Source: CAZJGG01 sp964545475
Lineage (GTDB): Bacteria; Bacillota; Clostridia; Lachnospirales; JAISER01
Direction of reading: 5' to 3'
Assembly (NCBI GenBank): GCA_964545475.1
Contig: CAZJGG010000034.1
Span: forward strand, 1-31,834
Length of the DNA: 31,834 nucleotides
This document shows, piece after piece, positions 20,501 through 27,465 of this stretch (position 1 is its first letter; every line of letters begins with the position of its first letter). The notes under the pieces are model-generated. The model was given only the letters and a program-made list of their open reading frames with translations. It had not been told where the DNA came from and did not search any database. The position numbers were made by a program, and so were the translations under genes.

Positions 20501-23500
20501 AGCTGTTCCATAACTGCATTAAGCAAAGCCGGTGCTGTTGCTGGAAAATTAGCAGGAGGCAGTATAGTAACAAATTGTTATGTAACAGGAATTATCGGCG
20601 GAGCCAGCCGAATTGGAGCAATAGCTGGAGAAGTTGAAGAAAACTCATCAATAAAAAACAGTTATGCAAAAGCTGATATAAAAAGTGGCACTGTTTACTT
20701 TGGCTCTGAAATTGGAAAGTATGCAGGAGGAATAGCTGGTGTTATATCAAATTCTGTAATTGAAAATTGCTACGCAACAGGAAAAATTTCCGGGACATCA
20801 TTTGTAGGGGGCATTGCTGGTTATGCCGCATTTGGCTCTAAGGTTGCAAATTGCATCGGGATGAATGAAATAGTTAAAGGTTCTGAAGAAACACGGCGTA
20901 TTGTCGGCAAACTAGATAATAGTACAATCAACGGAAGCTATGGATTTATTAATACGGCTTCAAACGATGAAAAAACTAAATTCTTCCAATCGGAGGAAGA
21001 GTTTGTCGGGTTAACAAAATCAAACGGTGAAGGCTTAACAAAAGCGCAAATTGCTGATGTATTATTTTTGAAAGGTGTTTTAAATGGAAATTGGAGTTTT
21101 GAAAACAACTCATACCCTTTGGTTTTAGTCAACGGAAGCAACGAAAAAGCTTTAAGAGGGCAAAATGAAGAGTTAGATATTTATTTGCGTGACTATTTAA
21201 GTGAAAGCGAAAATATATCTTTTGGACCTGCAAAAACGGAATTGGGTTATGAAATCTCGGAACAATTTGTGAATTATACATTAAATATACAAAATGGCAG
21301 CTATGGAAGTGTAAAATGGTCCATCAATAATACTAACACGTCTTTTACACCGCTAATAAAGCCTATAGACAATGACGATAAAAAAGCCGTCTTAACAATA
21401 CCAGCAAAATATGTTGGTGTAATAGAAGTTAAAACTGTTACAACAGGATTGACACAATTAACTGAAACAGGTACAGTTAAAGTAGAAGTGCTAAAACCCA
21501 ACGCAAGCATTGCCAGTGGAGAAGTTGATGGTAATACAGCCGTAAAACTAGCATCCGATACAGAAGATACTGTTATTTATTACACATTAGACGGTTCAAT
21601 TCCTACAATTGGAAGTACTAGATTCACAGAAAATATTATTATTGATAAATCCGTTACGGTTAAAGCAATCGCAGTTGTTGAAAACAGTGTTAGCAGCGAA
21701 GTTTCTGAGTTTAATTATACTGTAAAAGTTTCAGGAGTTTTTTTGTCAAAGGCTCATATGCAAATTGCCACAGAAACTTCTGAGAAAATTGATGTATTAA
21801 TTACGCCTGAGGGCGCTTCAAATAAAAAAGTTATTTGGAGCAGCAGTAATAATGATGTTTGTACAGTTGATGATAGCGGCAATATTGCAGGCGTTTCTGT
21901 CGGAAGCGCTATCATTACTGCAATATCCGAAAACGGTGCGAAGCAGGCGATTTGTGATGTTAGTGTTTTACAAGGATATGATATTACAATAAACAATGTT
22001 GGCAACGGTAATGCGCAAGCTTTTCCAAGCCGTGCAAGTGCCGGGAAAACTATTAATTTAACAGCTGTTCCGGGTAACGGTTATCATTTAAAACAATGGC
22101 AAGCGGAAGGCAGCGGTTTTATTATTAATTCAAACCGCTTTACGATGCCCTCAAAAAATGTGGTTATTAACGCAGTATTTGAAGCAAATCCTCCAAATAC
22201 ATACTCTGTAACTGTAGAAACTGACGGTAACGGTTCATGCGTAGCAACGCCAAGTTTTGCCGCAGCCGGAACAAGGGTTAATTTAAAATCCTTTTCTAAT
22301 GTTGGTTATCATTTTGAATACTGGGAGGTTAAGAGTGGAAACATAATTATTGACAACAACAGTTTTACTATGCCGGCAGGTAATGTAGTAATTAAAGGAC
22401 ATTTTGAATCGGATAACATAGAGCAAGAAAGAGGCAGATGCAGTATAATAAGAGTAGTTAGCCCGGCGGATGCTACTTTTAATGGGGATAAAAAAACAAT
22501 TGAGTATACGGTTTCACCTGAAATCACCGAATTATATATAAATGTTGAAACAGACCCAATGTCTCAATGGAAACTGTTTTCAGACCCAATGTGCTTAAAT
22601 GAAATACAAAATAAAACAGTTAATACCACGTTTAATGAAAATGTAGACGAGATTGCTGCTTATATAAAAGTTATTTCGGGCGATGGCTTACATTACAAGA
22701 TTTATGCAGTAATTATTGATTTTAGCCCTCCTTTTGTAACTCAAGAGCCTATGCTTAATATAGAATTTAAGGATGGTGGCGGAACAAAAGGCGGCACGCT
22801 ACAATTTACTGCTCGGCCAGGAACTGTTTTGCTTGATACAAAAAGACACGAATTTGCAATAGTAAACGCCGATATTTTAGACCCGTTAAATCCACCTCTT
22901 GACGGTAAGACAAAAAAACCACCTTTTAAATGGGTTAAGCTGAAAGGGGTTAACAGCAATATTGCGGCAAATGCTAATCAAGTTTTCTATGTAAGAGAAA
23001 CAAAGGGAAAAGGCGTTGCGCCAGAGATAATACTAAAAAAACCAATATGGACAAGCCATATTTCTAACCCTGCGCCGCCAAAAGTGAAATTAACTTCAAA
23101 AGCAACTGGAATTTTTGGGGAGACTTCAATAAACTTTGGGGCGTATTATAAGGATGCAGAGTTTATTTTTACAGGAGACGAACCAGACAAATACATAAGC
23201 TGCGGTGAAAACCCTCCCGGAACAAGTGAGAAAAAGGCTTTTTCTTTAACATATGGAATTCCTTATTTAAATGATAAATATTTATTTGAAGGAATAGGTT
23301 ATGCGTTAGCAAGAACAAAGGAAATACAAGGAAAAATGCCTCCGTCAAACCCTACAAAAAGTATTAAAATTATTGTTTCACCTGAACCTCCTTCTGGAAT
23401 TGTATTTAAGTTAGAAGATGGCACAAAACCTACATTGAAAAAATTGACTTTAAAATCAGTTAATGGGGTAAAACTTACTGATTTAGAGTATACTTTAGCA

Positions 23501-23707
23501 ACTCCCTCCAAGGAGCATGAAAAGTTTATAGATAAAAAAGAAAAGTTAAAATGGAGTAAAATAAAAAAGCCTAATACACTCTACGAAACAGTTATAGATA
23601 ATATTAAAATTTCTGACGGACATGTGGTGTATGTTCGTTATTACTCAGGAAGTAGAGAGCTTAAAGGTTTTGTTGCATCTGAGGTTTGCGAAGCAGCAAT
23701 TGAATAA
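17588..23707 (+). CDS. Giant secreted GLUG-repeat surface protein with CHB_HEX_C-like, BIG2 and InlB-B-like C-terminal modules
   Basis: This is a 2039-residue protein with TAGGAGGA seven bases before ATG and a signal peptide (MLKSFFSYLLILVIVVSL). The N-terminal Ig-like domain (~50-115) closely parallels that of the preceding gene. Three GLUG beta-helix blocks start near 137, 496 and 857, with C-x-A-L-N...GR caps. The C-terminal stalk holds, in order, a sandwich domain (~1215-1305), a chitobiase-C-like module (VIYYTLDGSIPTIGSTRF, ~1308-1380), a BIG2 domain (KKVIWSSSNNDVCTVDDSG, ~1380-1462) and two divergent InlB B-repeats (~1463-1608; GYHLKQWQ, GYHFEYWE). A possible cadherin-like domain and a lysine-rich tail of ~330 residues of no family I recognise follow. 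It lies 36 bases after the previous stop, so is probably cotranscribed. Its TAA stop is also the target duplication of the adjoining MITE. It is likely an adhesin; the target is unknown. Confidence 0.9.
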   Translation: MLKSFFSYLLILVIVVSLTNNYVYGEEILHGSDVQLLSLFPFDQPDFLAKEVSPGTHENELCLPDEIMGATYNGTVLVKNVVWIAEPEYNPLVYGEYVFKAKLPEIYKFDKELIAVITVKEQSKTKFSSLIIEPAAIEIGDAGQLLSFASNYNLGFLHHFLALNAESPINVKLTKDIDFHMFFNSNTDIKFSPIGRLSLNMPFIGIFDGNNHTISNLYIKETGANKAGLFGEISGDSTIVKNVGIINCRIEGNGLAGGITGTISKKAKVVNCYVTGEIRGGETGGIAGLTDGLSLISNCYTKANINSSGYAGGISARVNDSSVVLNCYSTGNISGGGWTGGIAGRVNDECKIESCYATGGIQGTANVGGIAGAIHESAELTKCIALNTYIKGQSSVGRVLGINYDNSQNLLKNWGLYGIKNGLGVLNANEGANNNDGDTKLAVQFKDLNTWGEVLPSVSWLLDMESMPLLYNTDSQTLLNSQNPTIPSHISGLALEFEGGDGVNSPFEINSAYQLVKLAELVNSNAKYGINNDEYSNAWYVLKENVDFEKVDVNKLFIPIGTEANPFKGIFDGNNKTISNLTYESSAFNTGLFGCINDEYAVVKDLGIINCNINGKAYTGGIAGKVTNAERISNCFVIGTIVGEINTGGIVGEISNVSSINECFVNAKVKGSTNVGGIAGRAINSIISNSYTVNKVEGNSDVGGIIGVLNSGQVISCYSAGAIEAQLNAGGIAGTVQNSATISQCAALNPAITTKTNNGRIAASINSSTLTGNIGFAGTASDFNLNKFNDIDENIKKNGLSVNAEELKSQSDTVFPAGFLRSEWIYEFGTFPVLASIPSGVQSNVLQEHIVDSDSIFRGNGTITTPYLITTADELVSLASLVNNGIGNNNEYSKAHYMLMNDIDLSNYTNSDGKNSWIPIGQEGNEFKGTFDGNGYIISNLLISPDVLINANNLGLFGYVYGGVIKNIGIKSCSITALSKAGAVAGKLAGGSIVTNCYVTGIIGGASRIGAIAGEVEENSSIKNSYAKADIKSGTVYFGSEIGKYAGGIAGVISNSVIENCYATGKISGTSFVGGIAGYAAFGSKVANCIGMNEIVKGSEETRRIVGKLDNSTINGSYGFINTASNDEKTKFFQSEEEFVGLTKSNGEGLTKAQIADVLFLKGVLNGNWSFENNSYPLVLVNGSNEKALRGQNEELDIYLRDYLSESENISFGPAKTELGYEISEQFVNYTLNIQNGSYGSVKWSINNTNTSFTPLIKPIDNDDKKAVLTIPAKYVGVIEVKTVTTGLTQLTETGTVKVEVLKPNASIASGEVDGNTAVKLASDTEDTVIYYTLDGSIPTIGSTRFTENIIIDKSVTVKAIAVVENSVSSEVSEFNYTVKVSGVFLSKAHMQIATETSEKIDVLITPEGASNKKVIWSSSNNDVCTVDDSGNIAGVSVGSAIITAISENGAKQAICDVSVLQGYDITINNVGNGNAQAFPSRASAGKTINLTAVPGNGYHLKQWQAEGSGFIINSNRFTMPSKNVVINAVFEANPPNTYSVTVETDGNGSCVATPSFAAAGTRVNLKSFSNVGYHFEYWEVKSGNIIIDNNSFTMPAGNVVIKGHFESDNIEQERGRCSIIRVVSPADATFNGDKKTIEYTVSPEITELYINVETDPMSQWKLFSDPMCLNEIQNKTVNTTFNENVDEIAAYIKVISGDGLHYKIYAVIIDFSPPFVTQEPMLNIEFKDGGGTKGGTLQFTARPGTVLLDTKRHEFAIVNADILDPLNPPLDGKTKKPPFKWVKLKGVNSNIAANANQVFYVRETKGKGVAPEIILKKPIWTSHISNPAPPKVKLTSKATGIFGETSINFGAYYKDAEFIFTGDEPDKYISCGENPPGTSEKKAFSLTYGIPYLNDKYLFEGIGYALARTKEIQGKMPPSNPTKSIKIIVSPEPPSGIVFKLEDGTKPTLKKLTLKSVNGVKLTDLEYTLATPSKEHEKFIDKKEKLKWSKIKKPNTLYETVIDNIKISDGHVVYVRYYSGSRELKGFVASEVCEAAIE

Positions 23708-23872
23708 GAGCTTTTCTTTAATTAATTTTTTTGGTATTTTTTTGGGATTTATGCCGTAGTGTGCAGAAGCGGCGACGAAGCATGCTCGACAGCATGTACG
23801 CAAAAAGCCGTTGACAAAGCAATGCGGCAAAAAAGCAAAAAAATACTAAAAAGTTAATTTAGGGATAAGCTC
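23708..23872. mobile_element. MITE, 165 bp, inserted at a stop codon with TAA target duplication
   Basis: The outer ends begin GAGCTT on both sides, and imperfect inverted similarity continues for about 50 bases (AT-rich arms with TATTTTTTTG, then GCCG on both sides). TAA flanks the element at 23705-23707 and 23873-23875; the left copy is the stop codon of the 2039-residue protein. The interior has GC-rich short dyads (GCATGCTCGACAGCATG) and no reading frame. Like the MITE at 9341-9513 it has GAG ends and a 3-bp duplication that is TTA or its complement, so both may use the same class of transposase. Confidence 0.7.
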
Positions 23873-23875
23873 TAA

Positions 23876-24247
23876 GTTTTAAGTTAATATATTTTTTGAT
23901 GAAGTAAAATAAAACCCACTTATTCACTTAAACGTCAAAAATTATTGTTTTATCAATTTTTTAAAGTGGGCTTTGGCAGGATTATACCCCTTATGTTAAG
24001 CTCCGTGTTACAGCACGGATCAAAGGAAAAGCATCATATAAAAGGATTTTTACCAATGTGAAGAAGATTTAAACGGAAGGTAAAGCTACTTCTATCATTC
24101 CTGCCAGAGATGACAGAGTTCATGAGATTCGTCATAATGCAATGGGGAAGTTTATTGTCTATATAATGGGGTTAAAACCCTCTCCTTTCAGGCGAAACCT
24201 TTAGGTTAACCTGCTAAATGAGGATTAAATTAGAGGGTGAATATCCG
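23876..24247. other. Gene-free decayed region with possible coding remnant
   Basis: An inverted pair CCCACTT (about 23913) and AAGTGGG (about 23963) brackets an AT-rich segment of about 45 bases, perhaps the end of a lost element. On the plus strand near 24018-24190 one frame reads KASYKRIFTNVKKI, a stop, then PARDDRVHEIRHNAMGKF. This looks like a broken coding sequence, possibly a transposase, but I cannot name the family. No intact gene is present. Confidence 0.35.
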
Positions 24248-24297
24248 ACCGTGTAAATGGTAACAATATCCATAAAAAAATCTGAAGGTTATTATCA

Positions 24298-24459
24298 ATG
24301 AAAACATCAAAGAACATTTTAACGGAGAAAGAAATGGAACTTGTGAGCCTGCTAATGCAGGATTGTCAAACCACGGGAGATATTCAGTCAAAGTTAAACC
24401 GCCTTTTTGCTGGAACAATTGATCAAATGCTTGAAGTTGAAATGGACGAACATCTATAG
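24298..24459 (+). pseudogene. IS256-family transposase, N-terminal fragment (53 codons)
   Basis: The reading frame opens MKTSKNILTEKEMELVSLLM and ends IDQMLEVEMDEHL followed by TAG. The D-I-Q-x-K-L...I-D-x-M-L-E-x-E-M-D-E-H-L pattern is the characteristic start of IS256/mutator transposases, which normally run to about 400 residues with a DDE catalytic core. All of that core is missing. Bases 24248-24260 (ACCGTGTAAATGG) resemble an IS256-type terminal repeat, so the left end of the element seems to be retained. The break falls exactly where a 28-bp repeat (24458-24485) begins, marking a rearrangement or deletion junction. Confidence 0.7.
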
Positions 24460-24485
24460 CTATTTGCAAAAACATAAACAGCTAT
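24458..24485 (+). repeat. 28-bp direct repeat, copy 1, at the IS256 break
   Basis: It is identical over 28 bases to 24821-24848, beginning AGCTATTTGCAAAAAC and ending AGCTAT. The unit has imperfect dyad symmetry (AGCTATTTGC against ATAAACAGCT), so its RNA could fold into a hairpin. Confidence 0.8.
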
Positions 24486-24633
24486 GTTTTGTCAAATTGC
24501 TCTACAACTCACTCTTTCTTGATAATCCCCGTAAAATAAAGGCTTTTATGGTGCTGAACAACACAATATCGCAAGGGATAAAAAGCTATAAAATGTTGAT
24601 GTTACAATACAAATAATCTCACTTTTTGAAACT

Positions 24634-24670
24634 AAGAGCTTATCCCTAAATTAATTAGGGATAAGCTCTT
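24634..24670. repeat. Perfect palindrome formed by two MITE-type ends
   Basis: The arms 24634-24649 and 24655-24670 are 16 bases each and exactly complementary, with loop ATTAA. The left arm matches the right-end terminal repeat of the MITE at 23708-23872 over 19 bases (GAGCTTATCCCTAAATTAA). It looks like two element ends with the interior removed. A T-rich stretch follows on the plus strand, so it could also work as a terminator. Confidence 0.7.
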
Positions 24671-24720
24671 TCTCTTGATTACATAATAATTATTATATTT
24701 TCAGGCAACCTCTAAAAACC

Positions 24721-24767
24721 CGCTTTCGTCGGATTTTTGAGCAAATTTTTCGTTTGGCAAGGAAACG
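24721..24767 (+). repeat. Fragment sharing the core of the 9341-9513 MITE
   Basis: CGCTTT, GGATTTT, AGCAAATTTTT and GCAAGGAA occur in the same order here and, inverted, at 9441-9496, with a gap of about nine bases in this copy. No terminal repeats are visible, so it is a relic or a diverged subfamily member. Confidence 0.5.
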
Positions 24768-24820
24768 CAGCACCTTAGCGCAAACACCGCAGGCGTTTAG
24801 TGATTTATTTGACTCATTTG

Positions 24821-24848
24821 AGCTATTTGCAAAAACATAAACAGCTAT
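24821..24848 (+). repeat. 28-bp direct repeat, copy 2, just past the clpA stop
   Basis: An exact copy of 24458-24485. It ends five bases from the clpA stop codon. Its imperfect dyad could form a hairpin at the 3' end of the clpA message. Confidence 0.8.
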
Positions 24849-24853
24849 AATCT

Positions 24854-27061
24854 CTATTGTATTTTTATAATAATTTCCCCATCAGAAACATCAATTTCCG
24901 CAAAACCGCCCTTTGCAAGCTTTCCAAACAAAACCTCGTCCACAAGCTTGCTTTTTATATCTTTTTCTACTGTTCTTATAATTTCTCTTGCGCCAAACTG
25001 CTCAGAAAAACCCTTTTCGGCAATAAAATTAAGTGCCACTTCAGTAGCTTCAATCACCACGTTTTTATCTTTTAGCCTGCCACAAAGTTTACTTATAGCC
25101 TTTTTAGCTATTAGAATTGCCATGTCTTTATCAACATGCCTGAAAACAACTATTTCATCAAGCCTATTACGAAATTCCGGGCTGAAAATATTTTCAACGG
25201 CTTTGTCTATTGCTTTTGAGCTTTCCCGCTTTTCGTCGTAACCAATAATTCTCCTGCCAATTTCTTTTGCTCCGGCATTGCTTGTCATAATTAGTATAAC
25301 ATTGCGAAAATCCGCTTTTTTACCGATATTATCCGTAAGTGTACCGTAATCCATAATTTGTAAAAGAACGTTATAAATGTCGGTATGAGCCTTTTCAATT
25401 TCATCAAGAAGCAAAACGCAATGAGGAGTTTTGCGGATGGCTTCCGTTAATAACCCACCCTCCTCAAAACCAACGTATCCCGGCGGAGAGCCGATAAGGC
25501 GTGCAACCGAATGTTTTTCCTGATACTCACTCATATCATAACGCAAAAGCTTTATATTTAAATGCTCTGCAAGCTGCTTGCAAACCTCTGTTTTGCCAAC
25601 CCCTGTTGGGCCCACGAACAAAAGGCTTGCAACTGGCTTTTCTCTTTCGTTAAGCCCAGAGCGAGAAGCCTTTATAGCACTAACCACAGTATTTATAGCT
25701 TCGTCCTGCCCAAAAATGTTATCACTCAATTCGCTCTTTAAGTTTTTCAGCTTATCCGTTTCACTGCCGGAAATGCTTTTTACAGGCACTTTTGCTATTA
25801 ATGCCACTGTTCTTTCAATATCCTTTTCTTCAACTGCTATTGCGGTACAGGAAGAGGAATTCATACGCAAAAAAGCCCCTGCTTCATCTAATACGTCTAT
25901 TGCTTTGTCAGGCATTGCTCTGTCGTTAATGTGTTTATCTGCTAGCTTGCATGTAAGCTCAATAATTTCCTGGGAATAACTAACGTTATGGTAATTCTCA
26001 TATTTTTGCTTTATACCTAATAATATTTTTATGCTTTCGTCTATATCCGGTTCTGGGACATCAATTTTTTGAAAGCGTCTTGTAAGTGCCCTGTCTTTTT
26101 CAAAATATTTCTTATATTCCTCGTATGTTGTTGAACCAATAAATTTAATATGCCCTTTGGCCAAAAAAGGCTTAAAAATGCTAGAAGCATCCATTCCGCC
26201 TCCTGAAACAGAGCCAGCCCCTACTACAGTGTGAATTTCATCTAAATATATAATTGGATTTTCATATTTTGATATAATATTTACAAGCTTTACTAAACGC
26301 TCCTCAAAGTCCCCCCGGTATTTTGTGCCGGCTAATAAAAGCCCTAAATCAACATAAAAAATTTGAGCGTTTTTAAGCTTCTCAGGAATGTTTTCTTTAC
26401 TATTAACCCTTTGGGCAAGCCCTTCAACAATTGCGGTTTTGCCAACGCCCGGGTCTCCAACGTGAACAGGGTTGTTTTTAAGCCGCCTGCACAAAACCTG
26501 AATTGTTCTTTCCAAAATATCCTCTCTGCCAACAAGCGGATCTAATTGCCCCGCTTTTGCTTTTAAAACAAGTTCAGTAGTAAAGCTTTTTAAAAACACT
26601 GTATCTTCGTCGTCCTCTGTTTCCTTTTCCTCATTTTGAACTTCTGTTTTTACAGCAACAGCTTTTAAAATAGAAATTCTGTTAACCCCGTTTTTTAATA
26701 ATATATAAGAAGCAAAAGACTGGGGAAGGCTGTATATGGCAATAAAAATGTTTGATAAAAACACAACTTCGCTGCCGTTTATATGAGCCTGAGCCATTGC
26801 AAGCTCGAACATCTTTACAAATTCATATGAATCTACAGGGTTTTCAGAAACGTTTTTCGGAATATAATTTTCAAAATAATCCAGCAATTCTTTTTGAATT
26901 TCCTGCAAATTTCCGCCGCATGAAACAATTAAATCTTTTCCTGCTTCAAACATTAATGCAGCATATAAAAAATGCTCCGGGGTAATATATTCATGGTTTT
27001 GAATCCTTGCTTCGTTAACCGCAACAGCATAAACTTGATTGCAAATATTATCTAATTTCAT
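24854..27061 (-). CDS. clpA: ClpA, ATP-dependent Clp protease ATP-binding (unfoldase) subunit
   Basis: This 735-residue AAA+ protein is close to the usual ClpA length (~750). A Clp N-terminal double repeat spans ~1-140, followed by an acidic linker (KETEDDED). The first AAA+ module has Walker A GDPGVGKT (~204) and Walker B IIYLDEIHTV (~275). The second has Walker A GPTGVGKT (~484) and Walker B LLLDEIEKAH (~553). It unfolds substrates and feeds them to ClpP in the cytosol. The ClpP-docking loop reads I-G-Y (~605) where I/L-G-F/L is usual. There is no long middle coiled-coil domain, which separates it from ClpB; the linkage to clpS also favours ClpA over ClpC. Its ATG shares one base with the clpS stop (TAATG), so translation is probably coupled. 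No clpP lies in the window. Confidence 0.95.
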   Translation of the reverse strand: MKLDNICNQVYAVAVNEARIQNHEYITPEHFLYAALMFEAGKDLIVSCGGNLQEIQKELLDYFENYIPKNVSENPVDSYEFVKMFELAMAQAHINGSEVVFLSNIFIAIYSLPQSFASYILLKNGVNRISILKAVAVKTEVQNEEKETEDDEDTVFLKSFTTELVLKAKAGQLDPLVGREDILERTIQVLCRRLKNNPVHVGDPGVGKTAIVEGLAQRVNSKENIPEKLKNAQIFYVDLGLLLAGTKYRGDFEERLVKLVNIISKYENPIIYLDEIHTVVGAGSVSGGGMDASSIFKPFLAKGHIKFIGSTTYEEYKKYFEKDRALTRRFQKIDVPEPDIDESIKILLGIKQKYENYHNVSYSQEIIELTCKLADKHINDRAMPDKAIDVLDEAGAFLRMNSSSCTAIAVEEKDIERTVALIAKVPVKSISGSETDKLKNLKSELSDNIFGQDEAINTVVSAIKASRSGLNEREKPVASLLFVGPTGVGKTEVCKQLAEHLNIKLLRYDMSEYQEKHSVARLIGSPPGYVGFEEGGLLTEAIRKTPHCVLLLDEIEKAHTDIYNVLLQIMDYGTLTDNIGKKADFRNVILIMTSNAGAKEIGRRIIGYDEKRESSKAIDKAVENIFSPEFRNRLDEIVVFRHVDKDMAILIAKKAISKLCGRLKDKNVVIEATEVALNFIAEKGFSEQFGAREIIRTVEKDIKSKLVDEVLFGKLAKGGFAEIDVSDGEIIIKIQ

Positions 27062-27375
27062 TAAACCTCTTCCTCTAAAGTTAATTTCAAGGGAAATCCT
27101 CTTTCATTAGACATTTGATCTGCCTGCATTTTCTTTGTTGCAGCAATGTCATATGTATAGACGCCCGCAACGCCTTTTTCATTGTTATGAACTTCAAGCA
27201 TAATGCTGGTAGCTTCAAAACTATCTTTATGAAAAACTTTCATCAGTACCGAAACAACAAAATCTGTAGTCGTAATATCATCATTATGCAAAACAACCTG
27301 GTACATTTTTGGTCTTTGCCATTTACTAGCCGTGTTTATTTCCTTTTCAATACTTACGTCAATTTTGCCCGGCAT
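27061..27375 (-). CDS. clpS: ClpS, ATP-dependent Clp protease adaptor
   Basis: This 104-residue protein has the ClpS core: VVLHNDDITTTDFVVSVLMK with the NDD motif and following Thr that line the N-degron pocket, then LEVHNNEKGVAGVYTYDIA with the conserved histidine and GVYT. ClpS binds the ClpA N-domain and delivers proteins bearing bulky hydrophobic N-terminal residues. ATG at 27375 has AAGGGAGG seven bases upstream. The first ~25 residues form the expected flexible tail that inhibits or redirects ClpA. It is first in a clpS-clpA operon with a one-base overlap. ClpS is less common in low-GC Gram-positives than in Proteobacteria and Actinobacteria, but the key residues here are intact. Confidence 0.95.
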   Translation of the reverse strand: MPGKIDVSIEKEINTASKWQRPKMYQVVLHNDDITTTDFVVSVLMKVFHKDSFEATSIMLEVHNNEKGVAGVYTYDIAATKKMQADQMSNERGFPLKLTLEEEV

Positions 27376-27397
27376 TTTATCCCTCCCTTTTTTATGC

Positions 27398-27425
27398 TTG
27401 CTTTTTTGTCCTAATCTGTTACAAT
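27398..27425 (+). promoter_or_regulatory. Sigma-A promoter for the uncharacterised plus-strand gene
   Basis: TTGCTT (27398-27403) and TACAAT (27420-27425) are 16 bases apart. The expected start near 27432 lies downstream of the first in-frame ATG (27427), supporting translation from ATG 27466. Confidence 0.55.
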
Positions 27426-27465
27426 AATGTATATAAAATACTTATTTATTGAAAGTGAGAACAAT

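Noticed and set aside
12701..23707. Regular repeats resembling a CRISPR array or satellite
   Set aside because: The repetition follows GLUG protein rungs in a continuous frame with diverged codons; there are no identical repeats with fixed-length spacers.
24407..24616. Plus-strand open frame of 69 codons
   Set aside because: It overlaps the IS256 fragment in another frame and crosses the rearrangement junction; composition and start give no support.
25578..25979. Plus-strand open frame of 133 codons
   Set aside because: It is an antisense shadow of conserved clpA AAA+ sequence, with no start signals.
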